Source of the DNA: Niabella ginsenosidivorans
GTDB taxonomy: Bacteria > Bacteroidota > Bacteroidia > Chitinophagales > Chitinophagaceae
Direction of reading: 5' to 3'
Length of the DNA stretch: 64,000 nt
NCBI RefSeq assembly: GCF_001654455.1
Contig: NZ_CP015772.1
Location: 2,604,001-2,668,000, forward strand
Positions within the stretch are counted from its first letter, which is position 1. Every line of letters starts with the position of its first letter. Below are positions 27,369 through 36,544 of this stretch, piece after piece. The notes below the pieces were generated by a model. That model had not been told where the DNA came from. It searched no databases and was given only the letters and a program-made list of their open reading frames with translations. Made by a program: the position numbers and the translations under genes.

Positions 27369-28664
27369 ATGAAAAAGAGCATCCTGAAGTCGTTTATGGC
27401 TTTATCCATCGTAACCCTGCTGGCATCCTGCGATAAAGAGGATATGCCGCAGGCGCAATCAAAAACCATTACTGTTGAAAATGTACTTGACAGCAAGCCC
27501 CTGGTTGAGTCCGGAACCTTTAAGGGAAACGGCACGCCCCCGGTTATTCTGCCCGGGCAATCTGTATCCTTTTCATTTTACGCTGCCAAAGGACAACGTC
27601 TTACGTTTGCGACCATGTATGGCTGGAGCAATGACCTGTTCTTTGCGCCGGAAAATCCGGGTATTCAACTGTATAATGATGACGGCAGCCCGGTTACCGG
27701 CGATGTATCTGCACAAATAAAGCTTTGGGATAACGGAACCCGGGTGAACCAGGTACCCGGCGCCAGTGTCATGCATCCGGACACTGCAGAAACTACTCCA
27801 AAGAATATTAAGGAAGTGAACGGCACCGATGATTTCGGTCATAATTATCTGCCTGCATCACAACTGATGCATGTGTCGCTTAGCTATGGCGGCAATTCCG
27901 GATTTACCGTTACTATTAAAAATATTTCGGGCGGCACTACTAATGAAACGCCCTTCAGTCCGGGCGTATGGGCCATTTCCTATATTGCCGGTGGCAACCT
28001 GCTGTTGCCGGAACCGGTATATTCAGCCGGAAAGCCCACAGCTAACGGTCTTACGAACATTGCAGAAATGGGCGATATAACGATGCTCAGTGCCTATCTC
28101 ACCGGGCACACCGGTATCTTTACACCGTTATCTCCCGTTTTGGTTGTAGTATACAGCGGATCAGAAAATCCTTTTTATAAAACCGGAGAAAAAGATCGGG
28201 GGGAAGGCCTGAAGGAACTGGCACAAAAAGGAAATGCAGCAGTACTTGCAGCAGCGCTGAAAAGCAAGGCAGGTGTAAAAAATGTTTATGTGCTGCAGGA
28301 CCCGGCAAATACGGTGCTGCTACCCCAGGTAAACGGCGCCAGCGGAGGCAGGGTATCCCAGCAACTGTCGCTGCAGGAAGGCGATAAAATTGCCATAGCT
28401 ACCATGTATGGCTTTTCCAATGACTGGTTCTTTGCCACTACCGGAAACGATATCAGCAGCGATCAGAAAGGAGATGTTTCTGCAACCATAAGTTTGTTTG
28501 ATGACGGTACAGCCGTAAACCAATATCCCGGCGCAGGGGTTACCCAGGCCAATCTGGCCGGTACACCACTGGAAGAGAATAAACCGATTCAGATGGTTCC
28601 CAATCCTAACCCCTTCAACACATTGCCTGAAATAAAAGATATGATCAAAGTAACCCTGCAATAG
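27369..28664 (+). CDS. Lipoprotein with two spondin-like domains
   Basis: The 431-residue protein has a lipoprotein signal (FMALSIVTLLASCDKEDMP). Two related domains follow. Each has the motif pair ATMYGWSNDLFFAPEN / ATMYGFSNDWFFATTG, then GDVSAQIKLWDNGTRVNQVP / GDVSATISLFDDGTAVNQYP. Between them FTPLSPVLVVVYSGSENPFY and GEGLKELAQKGNAAVLAAAL match the typical end of bacterial spondin_N proteins. Such domains are thought to bind surfaces or carbohydrate, with no firm function. The ATG at 27369 starts the signal peptide; the in-frame start 20 codons upstream is not supported. Confidence 0.85.
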   Translation: MKKSILKSFMALSIVTLLASCDKEDMPQAQSKTITVENVLDSKPLVESGTFKGNGTPPVILPGQSVSFSFYAAKGQRLTFATMYGWSNDLFFAPENPGIQLYNDDGSPVTGDVSAQIKLWDNGTRVNQVPGASVMHPDTAETTPKNIKEVNGTDDFGHNYLPASQLMHVSLSYGGNSGFTVTIKNISGGTTNETPFSPGVWAISYIAGGNLLLPEPVYSAGKPTANGLTNIAEMGDITMLSAYLTGHTGIFTPLSPVLVVVYSGSENPFYKTGEKDRGEGLKELAQKGNAAVLAAALKSKAGVKNVYVLQDPANTVLLPQVNGASGGRVSQQLSLQEGDKIAIATMYGFSNDWFFATTGNDISSDQKGDVSATISLFDDGTAVNQYPGAGVTQANLAGTPLEENKPIQMVPNPNPFNTLPEIKDMIKVTLQ

Positions 28665-29348
28665 AACGGGAGTACGCTAAACGTTTTATGACCTGTGCTG
28701 GGCCTGCTGTTCAGCATGATCACTCAAAAACAGGATGCTGTACATCTCTGCGGAGCCCAGCCATTTTTTGGTTGGGTTTCATAAACCGGAGCACCAGTTT
28801 TTGAATGAAGAATGGATTGCCACAATGTTTACCGGCATTTTAGGGCACTTGTCATTAACAGGTACTCATAAAAGCGTTGCATTTATGCTTATTGGGATGA
28901 TAATTTTTTTAACCGTCATCCCGGGCGCAGCCGAGGGATCTCTAATATTATAGAGATTTCTCCACTCCGCTCCATTGTCAGAATGACGTTCCTTATGTAG
29001 ATTCATTTCCAACAACTTACAACACTTGTTATTAACAGGCATATAAACAGATCCAGGCCTGCGGCCGGGAGGTTCTTTAAAATGGTGAACCTTTTTCGCA
29101 TCCCGGTTTTCAATTTGTCCGCACCAAATTAATGCAGCATGACCAACCTTCTTACTGGCAAACGGAGAAACATTTTAAATATTTTTATTTAAGCGGCTTC
29201 ATTTCATTAAAATATTTTATGAAACATAAATCTTTATTAAAAAGATAAAGAAAAAAACGCTTAATTATTTTAGTATTCTAAGAGCTACGCTTATCTTTAA
29301 TGCTGACTCTGTTCCGGTTCACTCACGTTTTAAAGTCCATTCAACAAT
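28665..29348. other. Intergenic region, AT-rich, no gene seen
   Basis: Apart from the palindromic repeat at 28914-28988 I see no coding frame with a recognisable motif. The last 150 bases before the oxidoreductase gene are very AT-rich and may hold its promoter, but no box with both -33 and -7 elements at proper spacing is visible. Confidence 0.6.
28914..28988. repeat. REP-like palindromic intergenic repeat
   Basis: The element is bounded by CGTCAT (28914-28919) and ATGACG (28983-28988) and has a perfect central stem ATCTCTA (28938-28944) / TAGAGAT (28951-28957). The left arm CGTCATCCCGGGCGCAGCCG is related to 8591-8610. Such elements are dispersed in many Bacteroidota genomes between genes. 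It could fold in RNA and act as a transcript end signal for the lipoprotein gene. Confidence 0.65.
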
Positions 29349-30602
29349 ATGAATCGTAGAAAATTTATCAAAAACGGTGCTGCTTCCCTGGCTGCTTTTA
29401 CCATTGTGCCCTCATATGTTTTAGGCGGGCCAAAGCATATTGCGCCAAGCGATCAGCTGACAAGGGCCATTATTGGTGTTGGCTCTATGGGGCAAAACCA
29501 TATTGCTTATACGGATGCGCGCCTGGTGGCTATTTGCGATGTTGATCAGAAACACCTGGCGGCAGCGCTTGCCAAATGTCCCTCGGGAACAAAGACCTAT
29601 CACGATTACCGCGAACTGTTGCAGGATCCTGCCATCGACATTGTGCATATTGCCACTCCGCCGCACTGGCATGGAATCATGAGCGTAGACGCAGCAAACG
29701 CGGGCAAAGATGTATGGTGCGAAAAGCCGATGACCCGTACTATTGGTGAAGGTAAAAGAGTGCGTGAAGTTATCCAGCAAAATGCGCGCATATTCCGGCT
29801 GAACACCTGGTTCCGTTTTACGGATAATTTTTATGGGATGAACACTACTGTAAAGCCCATTAAAAAACTGGTAGAAAGCGGGTTGCTGGGATGGCCATTG
29901 AAAGTTACGGTAAACGCTGCAACCGGTTTTAACTGGAAATTTTTCTGGGTAGGTAAACATTCCCTGGAGCCGCAACCGGTGCCGCCGGAGCTGGATTATG
30001 ATTTCTGGCTGGGGCCGGCTCCTTATAAACCCTATAACCCGCACCGCGTGCACCAGACGTTCCGGGGATATTGGGATTATGATGGTGGCGGTCTGGGCGA
30101 TATGGGGCAGCATTACCTGGATCCCATTCAATATTTTCTAGGAAAAGATCATACCAGCCCTGTAAAAATTGACGTGGACGCCCCGGAACAGGATCCGGAT
30201 GCTGCCGGCACCTGGAAACGCATTGAACTGACTTATGAAGACGGTTGCAAAATTGTGCTTGATGGTGAAAACAGGGATGTAAACGCTGCTTATATAGAAG
30301 GCCCGAAAGGCAAGGTATATAACGGTTTCAAAACAACCATTCCGGACCTAGACCGTAAGCTGGCCGCGCTTCCTGATCCCGAACCGCAGTTGGGCGACTT
30401 TGCACAGGCAGTAAGAACCCGCCAGAAATTTGCGTTAAATGAAGATAACGGGTTCCGCTCTTCCACATTGGTCAACCTGGCCATTACCGCCGTTCGCCTG
30501 GGAAGATCTTTACAGTTCGATCCTGTGAAGCTGGCATTTGTTGATGATGCTGCCGCCAATGCGCTTATTCATCAGCCCATGCGTGGCCCCTGGTCCATTT
30601 AA
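29349..30602 (+). CDS. Gfo/Idh/MocA-family oxidoreductase with Tat signal
   Basis: The 417-residue protein begins with a twin-arginine signal MNRRKFIKNGAASLAAFTIV. The Rossmann domain has RAIIGVGSMGQNHIAYTDAR and LVAICDVDQ, then the family motif WCEKPMTRTIGEG, and a C-terminal domain with GGGLGDMGQHYLDPIQYFLG. Members use NAD(P) to oxidise or reduce sugar carbons. Exported members next to DUF1080 proteins take part in C3-oxidation and cleavage of glycosides (3-keto-glycoside route), known from Bacteroides. The next gene here encodes two such DUF1080 domains, which supports that role; it remains inference. Confidence 0.92.
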   Translation: MNRRKFIKNGAASLAAFTIVPSYVLGGPKHIAPSDQLTRAIIGVGSMGQNHIAYTDARLVAICDVDQKHLAAALAKCPSGTKTYHDYRELLQDPAIDIVHIATPPHWHGIMSVDAANAGKDVWCEKPMTRTIGEGKRVREVIQQNARIFRLNTWFRFTDNFYGMNTTVKPIKKLVESGLLGWPLKVTVNAATGFNWKFFWVGKHSLEPQPVPPELDYDFWLGPAPYKPYNPHRVHQTFRGYWDYDGGGLGDMGQHYLDPIQYFLGKDHTSPVKIDVDAPEQDPDAAGTWKRIELTYEDGCKIVLDGENRDVNAAYIEGPKGKVYNGFKTTIPDLDRKLAALPDPEPQLGDFAQAVRTRQKFALNEDNGFRSSTLVNLAITAVRLGRSLQFDPVKLAFVDDAAANALIHQPMRGPWSI

Positions 30603-30722
30603 TAATCGATCAACCATTCAATAACAAAATAGCTATTATAAAATTTTCATCCCGGCAGCTACCGGTATTATACCGGATAAATGCTTCCGATTGCGGAGCC
30701 AAAAACAAAAAATACGACACGA

Positions 30723-33700
30723 ATGAAAAAGTTTGCAATACTGCTTTCCCTGTTTTTACTGCTAACCGGTACCAGCAACGGCCAGTATAAAGGCGATGTA
30801 AGAACCACAGAAACCAAGGTGGCAGACCTTTTGATGAAGCTGCCTCCCCAAAGTTCCGGTGAGCTGGAAGCAGCCATGCAGGAGTTGGTGGCCATTGGTG
30901 CGCCGGGGTATAAAAATATCATTGCAAAGATTCAGCCGCCCGGCTCCGGTACAGATATTGCTGCACGCTATGCCATAAGCGGCTTAACAAAATATCTTGG
31001 AAAAGGAAGAGATAAGGCGCAACAAAAAACGGCAGCGCTGGCTCTCGCTGAGGGCATTAAAACAGCCAGGAATGATGAAGTACGCGATTTCCTGCTGCAG
31101 GAATTGCAATATGTTGCGGGTGATGAGATCGTACCTGTTGTAAAAGGATACCTGCTAAACAGGCGCCTGAGTGATCCGGCCGCCCGTGTGCTGGTAAGGG
31201 CAAACACCACTACATCAGCCAACGCGCTCCTGTATGCATTATCATCGGCAAAAGGGAATCAGCAAATGATCCTGATCAAAGCGCTGGGGGATCTGAAATA
31301 TGCGCCGGCCGCAAAAAAGATACAACAGCTCTATCCTTCTTTATCCGATGCAGGTGCTAAAAAAGCCGCCTTATATTCCCTGTCGGTCATTGGCGACCCC
31401 CAATCTGCACCGTTACTAAAAGCGGCCGCGCAGAAAACCGGATATAAAGGAGAAGCTACCAATGCAGTAAATGCCTATTTACGCTACCTGAACCTTCAGG
31501 TAAACAAAGGGCAACCATCGCAGGCTGCAGGAGCAGCTAAAGAACTGCTGGCCATGAACGGCCTACAGGAGCAGTTCAAAAGCGCCGCACTATCGCTCTT
31601 ATACAGTGCTTCCGGTAACAACGCGCAGCAGGAAATCATTTCAGCCTTAGCCTCACCGGATATCCAATACCGTGCAGCAGCGGTTAACCTGCTAAGCGAT
31701 CATTATACCCCACAAACGGCAGCAGCCGTTCAGGATGTGGTAAAGCAAACAACAGATCCCGGCCAGCAGGCAGAGCTGCTCTATATTTTTGGAGAGCATA
31801 AAGATAAAAACGCGGTTCCTTTTTTAACAGAGCTGCTGCGCTCCGATAATAAAAAGATACAACTGGCAGCTATTGCCGCTATTGCAAAAGCCGGGCAGGA
31901 ACAGGCGATTGCTCCTTTAATCGGAACGCTGAAGTCTGCAGACACCGAGGTGCTTGATGCCGCAAAAAATGCACTGCTCACCATTAAAGGACCGGAAGTT
32001 GCCCGGCAGGCTGCAGCAGCTCTTCCTCAGTCGTCCGGTGCTGCACGTACTATTCTACTGGAAATTGCTGCGCAGCGCGGGGGAGCAGAATATGCACCTG
32101 TTGTTTTTGCTGACGCAGCAAGTGCCGATCCAGCTACCTACCTGGCAGCTGTTCAGGCGCTTCCCTATGTTGTTTCCGGTGGGGATGAAAATAAAATTGC
32201 AGCGCTTTTAAATAAGGCGCAGGCAGCAGACGCGGTCAATGCCCTTCAACAGGCATTATACGCATCCATAAAAAATAAAAAAACAAAAGCAGACCAGGTG
32301 GGTATTATACAGGGGCTGATGCAGGAATCAGGCAGCAGCAAGACCCGTTATTATAATGTATTGGCAGCCATTGGCGGCAGGGAAGCCCTGGATGTGGTAA
32401 TGAATGAATTCAAAACCGGCGATCCGCAGCAAAAAGAAGCGGCCGTAACCGCATTGGCAAACTGGAGCGATTTTACCGCGCTGGATGCGCTTTACAACAT
32501 CAGCAAAGACCCTGCGAACAGTGCTATGAAAGAAAAAGCGCTCAACAGTTTTATTGCAGGCATTAATCAATCAGATAACCCGCTGGATCAGAAAGTGCTT
32601 CTGTTCCGTAATGCTATGGACCTCGCCACCAATACCGATCAGAAAAAACAGATCCTGTCCGGCATCGGGCACAACAGCTCTTTGCCGGCCCTGGTCTTTG
32701 TTTCAAAATACCTGGATGATGCGGCACTACAACAAACCGCAGTTCAGTCTGTAATGAATATAGTGCTGGACCACACCGACCTCTATGGTACCATTGTTGA
32801 AAACATTGTTAATAAGGCAATCGCGCTGAATAAGGATGGCGACGCTTCCTATCAAAAAGCAGCATGGGTAAAGCAGCAGGCCAACCTGCCCAAAGACCCG
32901 GGTTTCGTTGCCATGTTCAATGGCAAAGATCTCAGCGGATGGAAAGGCCTGGTAGGCAACCCTATTTCCCGTGCAAAAATGACCCCGGAGCAGCTGGCTG
33001 CCGAACAAAAAAAGGCAGATGAGCAAATGCGTAAAGACTGGAGGGTTGAAGATGGGAAACTGGTGTTCGACGGAAAAGGGTTCGACAACCTGTGCTCGCA
33101 AAAAATGTATCAGGATTTTGAGTTGTTTGTAGACTGGCGGATGGAGCCTAAGGGAGATGGAGGTGTTTACCTGAGAGGATCTCCGCAGGTGCAGACATGG
33201 GACTCCTCCCGCAGGGAAGTAGGCGCCCAGGTGGGTTCCGGCGGCCTTTACAATAACCAGAAACACCGGAGCACACCACTGGTATTTGCAGACAACCCGA
33301 TCAACGAATGGAATACGTTCCGTATAAGAATGGTGGGCGATAAAGTGACCGTTTACCTGAACGGCAAACTGGTGACTGACAATGTGCCACTGGAAAATTA
33401 CTGGGACCGGAACCTGCCGATATTTGATAAAGAGTCCATTGAATTGCAGGCGCATGGTACCCGTTTGGAGTTTCGCGATGTATATGTACGGGAACTGGCA
33501 CGTCCCAAACCTTATGTATTAAGTGATGCCGAAAAGAAGGAAGGCTTTGTGCCGATGTTTAACGGCACCAGCCTGGATGGCTGGACAGGAAACACTACAG
33601 GGTATTTTGCGCAGGATGGAATGATCGTATGTGATCCAAAAGTTGAAGTTCCTGAAGGCACTACAAAAAATATATACACAGAAAAGGAGTACAGCGATTT

Positions 33701-34142
33701 TATTATGCGTTTTGAGTTTCAGCTGACGCCTGGTGCTAACAACGGTCTTGGCATAAGGGCGCCCCTGCAGGGGGATGCCGCCTATGTAGGAATGGAGCTG
33801 CAGATCCTGGACAACGAGGCTCCTATTTATAAAGACCTGCACCCCTATCAATACCACGGGTCTGTTTACGGAATCATCCCTGCCAAAAGAGGTTACCTGA
33901 AGCCCGTTGGGGAATGGAACTATGAAGAAGTAAGAGCGGTTGGCAATCATATTACCGTGATCCTGAATGGTACGGTAATACTGGATGGCGATATTGCGCA
34001 GGCAAGCAAGAACAATACAGAACCGGCTGATCATAAACAGCATCCCGGCTTGTTGAATAAGACCGGGCACATCGGGTTCCTGGGTCACGGATCACCTGTA
34101 AAATTCAGAAACCTCCGGATCAAAGACCTCAGCAAACAATAA
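30723..34142 (+). CDS. Secreted HEAT-repeat protein with two DUF1080 (3-keto-disaccharide hydrolase-type) domains
   Basis: The 1139-residue protein has a signal peptide (MKKFAILLSLFLLLTGTSNG). Residues about 30-690 are Ala-rich alpha-helical repeats of HEAT type (for example NKKIQLAAIAAIAKAGQEQA and AAVTALANWSDFTALDALYN). Two concanavalin-like DUF1080 domains follow, starting at about 724 (DPGFVAMFNGKDLSGWKG) and 939 (EGFVPMFNGTSLDGWTG). Each has the strand pairs DFELFVDWRMEP...GGVYLRG and DFIMRFEFQLTP...NGLGIRA. DUF1080 enzymes cleave 3-keto-glycosides. The two domains differ, so they may act on different substrates or one may only bind. The ATG at 30723 starts the signal peptide. It follows the oxidoreductase by 120 bp on the same strand. 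Confidence 0.9.
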   Translation: MKKFAILLSLFLLLTGTSNGQYKGDVRTTETKVADLLMKLPPQSSGELEAAMQELVAIGAPGYKNIIAKIQPPGSGTDIAARYAISGLTKYLGKGRDKAQQKTAALALAEGIKTARNDEVRDFLLQELQYVAGDEIVPVVKGYLLNRRLSDPAARVLVRANTTTSANALLYALSSAKGNQQMILIKALGDLKYAPAAKKIQQLYPSLSDAGAKKAALYSLSVIGDPQSAPLLKAAAQKTGYKGEATNAVNAYLRYLNLQVNKGQPSQAAGAAKELLAMNGLQEQFKSAALSLLYSASGNNAQQEIISALASPDIQYRAAAVNLLSDHYTPQTAAAVQDVVKQTTDPGQQAELLYIFGEHKDKNAVPFLTELLRSDNKKIQLAAIAAIAKAGQEQAIAPLIGTLKSADTEVLDAAKNALLTIKGPEVARQAAAALPQSSGAARTILLEIAAQRGGAEYAPVVFADAASADPATYLAAVQALPYVVSGGDENKIAALLNKAQAADAVNALQQALYASIKNKKTKADQVGIIQGLMQESGSSKTRYYNVLAAIGGREALDVVMNEFKTGDPQQKEAAVTALANWSDFTALDALYNISKDPANSAMKEKALNSFIAGINQSDNPLDQKVLLFRNAMDLATNTDQKKQILSGIGHNSSLPALVFVSKYLDDAALQQTAVQSVMNIVLDHTDLYGTIVENIVNKAIALNKDGDASYQKAAWVKQQANLPKDPGFVAMFNGKDLSGWKGLVGNPISRAKMTPEQLAAEQKKADEQMRKDWRVEDGKLVFDGKGFDNLCSQKMYQDFELFVDWRMEPKGDGGVYLRGSPQVQTWDSSRREVGAQVGSGGLYNNQKHRSTPLVFADNPINEWNTFRIRMVGDKVTVYLNGKLVTDNVPLENYWDRNLPIFDKESIELQAHGTRLEFRDVYVRELARPKPYVLSDAEKKEGFVPMFNGTSLDGWTGNTTGYFAQDGMIVCDPKVEVPEGTTKNIYTEKEYSDFIMRFEFQLTPGANNGLGIRAPLQGDAAYVGMELQILDNEAPIYKDLHPYQYHGSVYGIIPAKRGYLKPVGEWNYEEVRAVGNHITVILNGTVILDGDIAQASKNNTEPADHKQHPGLLNKTGHIGFLGHGSPVKFRNLRIKDLSKQ

Positions 34143-34610
34143 AAAGCTGATACAGAAGTTCTTGATACAAGAGGCCAACCAAAAAGTCCCTTTTGTCACG
34201 CTGAATTCCCGCCCGGATGGCCCCGGTCTGACGGGCATTTCAGCATCTAAAATGGTGCCTGATTGTCAACAGATTCTGAAACAAGTTCAGAACAACACTC
34301 CACTACAGGCAGACCTTTTGGTCAGTCTCTTTTTATAGTGCTGATTTACATTTGATAAAAGGCATTATACGAAAACGATTTTTATTTCAAACCTAAATGT
34401 CGTGTCAAGCCTAAATTTTCTTCCGCAGACTACGCTGAATTACGCAGATAATCAAAATCATCCTGCGCTTTTCCGAGAACCTGCGGGAAATATTACCTTA
34501 CACATTATAATTGACATTACACTAGATATTCCCTTATCAGAGAATTAATATTCCGGTAAACTGCTTTTAATAATTTTGCAGATCAGTATCATTTATAAAA
34601 ATGAGGTCAT
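34143..34610. other. Intergenic region with an imperfect hairpin repeat
   Basis: A palindrome at 34200-34244 pairs GCTGAA (34200-34205) with TTCAGC (34239-34244) and GCCCG (34211-34215) with CGGGC (34232-34236). It has the style of dispersed repeats and may also end the upstream transcript. A TAATTTTG box at 34571-34578 could be a -7 element for the stress protein gene, but no TTTG is present at the right distance upstream. Nothing else is recognised. Confidence 0.5.
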
Positions 34611-35441
34611 ATGCAATCCATCCTTGTCCTTACCGATTTTTCTGATAACGCCTTTTTAGCAGCTGAATATGCCGGCATGCTTTCCAGGAAATGGAACAGT
34701 AAACGTATGGTGTTATACCACGCATACCACCCTCTGCCAGCAATAGCAAATGAACTGGTAACGGTAGTAGTCAACGAAGACCAGCGTCCTGAAATCCTCC
34801 ATAACATGGAAAAATGGCAGGAGTCTGTGCAACAGCTTGCCGGTCCGGGAACAACGGTCCGGTCATTACTGGATGATGCGGATCTGGAGGAAGGGATCCG
34901 ACGGATCGGGAACAATGAAAAAACAGATCTTGTTGTGATGGGTATTACCGGAAAAACCGGCTGGGAAAAATTGCTTGTAGGCAGCAATACCATACGCGTT
35001 ATGGAAACATGCCCCTATCCGCTATTAATTGTACCTCCCGAAACAAAGATCAGCCTCCCCGAAACAGTACTGCTGACCACTGATCTCAAAGACGTAAAAG
35101 AAAAAACAGCGCTCCCCCTGTTAGAAAAATTCCTGACAGGTATGCAGGGCCGGCTGCTGGTTCTGAATGTAGCAAAAAAGGAAAGCGATGCCATCGATCT
35201 GAGAAAAGAGATCAGTGCCCTCCATACCCTGCTGGATCAATATCACCCCGAGTATCATTATATTGATCATCCGGATGCGGCAGAAGGCATCAATAGTTTT
35301 GCTACAGACCACGCTGCAGGGCTGATGATTACTTTACACCGGCAGCAAAGCGCACTAACAGAGCTGCTCCAGAAAAGCATATCCAGAAAACTGGCCTGGC
35401 ATACCCGGATCCCTTTGCTGGTTTTCCCAGTACAGTTTTAA
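34611..35441 (+). CDS. Universal stress protein with two UspA domains
   Basis: The 276-residue protein starts with MQSILVLTDFSDNAFLAAEY, the typical first strand and helix of UspA. The first domain ends with the nucleotide-binding motif GITGKTGWEKLLVGSNT (pattern G-x2-G-x9-G-S) followed by RVMETCPYPLLIVPPETK. The second domain (from about residue 148) is degenerate: it has ITLHRQQSALTELLQKSISR in place of the ATP loop. Tandem Usp proteins of this size are common in Bacteroidota. It stands alone on its strand. Confidence 0.9.
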   Translation: MQSILVLTDFSDNAFLAAEYAGMLSRKWNSKRMVLYHAYHPLPAIANELVTVVVNEDQRPEILHNMEKWQESVQQLAGPGTTVRSLLDDADLEEGIRRIGNNEKTDLVVMGITGKTGWEKLLVGSNTIRVMETCPYPLLIVPPETKISLPETVLLTTDLKDVKEKTALPLLEKFLTGMQGRLLVLNVAKKESDAIDLRKEISALHTLLDQYHPEYHYIDHPDAAEGINSFATDHAAGLMITLHRQQSALTELLQKSISRKLAWHTRIPLLVFPVQF

Positions 35442-35510
35442 GAACAGGGCCGGCCGCAGCTGTGATCACTTTTGTACGCAGCTTTGTAAATTCATTTCTA
35501 ACAAACCCCA

Positions 35511-36458
35511 TTAAACTTCGCTGCTATATTTTTTGGGCTTTTTGCCGATGTGCTTTTCAAATACCCTTGAAAAATGACTCAGGTTTTCAAATCCCAATTG
35601 ATAACCGGCTTCTGATACGGACAGCTTTTCACTGCGTAAAAGTCTTGCGGCTTCCTTCATGCGCAGGTGCTGGTAGTAATCATAAATCCCCATACCAAAA
35701 ACCTGCATAAAAACTTTGCGCATTTTCAATTCATTCATCCCTGCAATTTGCTTTAATGCTGCAATAGAACTGGGTTTGTGCAATGATGAAACAAGCTTGT
35801 CACGTACTTTGTAAATAGATGCTATGTCCTTTTCGCTGAGTCTTCGGTGAGGAGATTTTTCCCGTTTGCCCAAACTTTGAAACAAATAAAAAAGCAGTTC
35901 CATTGCTTTCAGCCGGTAATGATAACTTCTGAGCGCGCCCGGTTCCTCTTTTTTCACAATGTCATTTACAGTGCGTGCAATGTCATCCGTCATGATTTCT
36001 TCTATTAAAAAGTCATGACGGGTCTCAAATAAAAACTGAAACTGTTCAGCATCATTTTTTAAAAAGCTTTTAAGATAGTCGGCACTGATCAGCACAGAAA
36101 CAATCTTTACATGGGAACCCTTTTTAAAAAGACTGGTATATGAGAACGTAGAAGGAAACACCCGTATGAATGGCTTTTCATCCTGCGTTGCTGACTTCCT
36201 TTTTGTAATTGCCGGGCCATTATTATTCAATACATCTCTGAAGAAAAAGCAAATACTGTTCTTGATATATTTTGGCGCAGTTGTCGGGCGTGTAAACGTT
36301 TTCTTTACCGTATAAGAAGCAAGGAACATAGCCATGTCCGGCGAAAAATCAAAGCTTTTCTGATAGTGTAGTTCCAGATACTGAACCGTCTCTCCTATAT
36401 GATAACCTATTTTATTTACGAATTGAAGGATATCCTGTTGATCATTCTTTGCCGGCAT
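35511..36458 (-). CDS. AraC-family transcriptional regulator
   Basis: The 315-residue protein has a C-terminal double helix-turn-helix: IAALKQIAGMNELKMRKVFM for the first and LSVSEAGYQLGFENLSHFSR for the second, followed by VFEKHIGKKPKKY. The N-terminal about 200 residues have no recognisable ligand domain, as in many Bacteroidota AraC proteins of the AdpA/PchR-like size. It is divergent from the flavin monooxygenase with 86 bp between the starts, so it probably controls that gene. Confidence 0.92.
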   Translation of the reverse strand: MPAKNDQQDILQFVNKIGYHIGETVQYLELHYQKSFDFSPDMAMFLASYTVKKTFTRPTTAPKYIKNSICFFFRDVLNNNGPAITKRKSATQDEKPFIRVFPSTFSYTSLFKKGSHVKIVSVLISADYLKSFLKNDAEQFQFLFETRHDFLIEEIMTDDIARTVNDIVKKEEPGALRSYHYRLKAMELLFYLFQSLGKREKSPHRRLSEKDIASIYKVRDKLVSSLHKPSSIAALKQIAGMNELKMRKVFMQVFGMGIYDYYQHLRMKEAARLLRSEKLSVSEAGYQLGFENLSHFSRVFEKHIGKKPKKYSSEV

Positions 36459-36544
36459 AATTTTTACGACTATTATTAGTAGTTAATGTGTTATTTTATT
36501 TACAAAGCTACATTCATTTTTGCAGGATAAAACAAAAGTCAGAA

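Noticed and set aside
28735-28953. 72-residue plus-strand frame in the gap after the spondin lipoprotein
   Set aside because: It runs into the palindromic repeat and shows no domain or start context.
29421-30131. 236-residue minus-strand frame over the Gfo/Idh/MocA gene
   Set aside because: Shadow of a clear enzyme gene with Rossmann and EKP motifs.
32727-33455. 242-residue minus-strand frame over the HEAT-DUF1080 gene
   Set aside because: Shadow frame with no family features; the sense protein explains the sequence.
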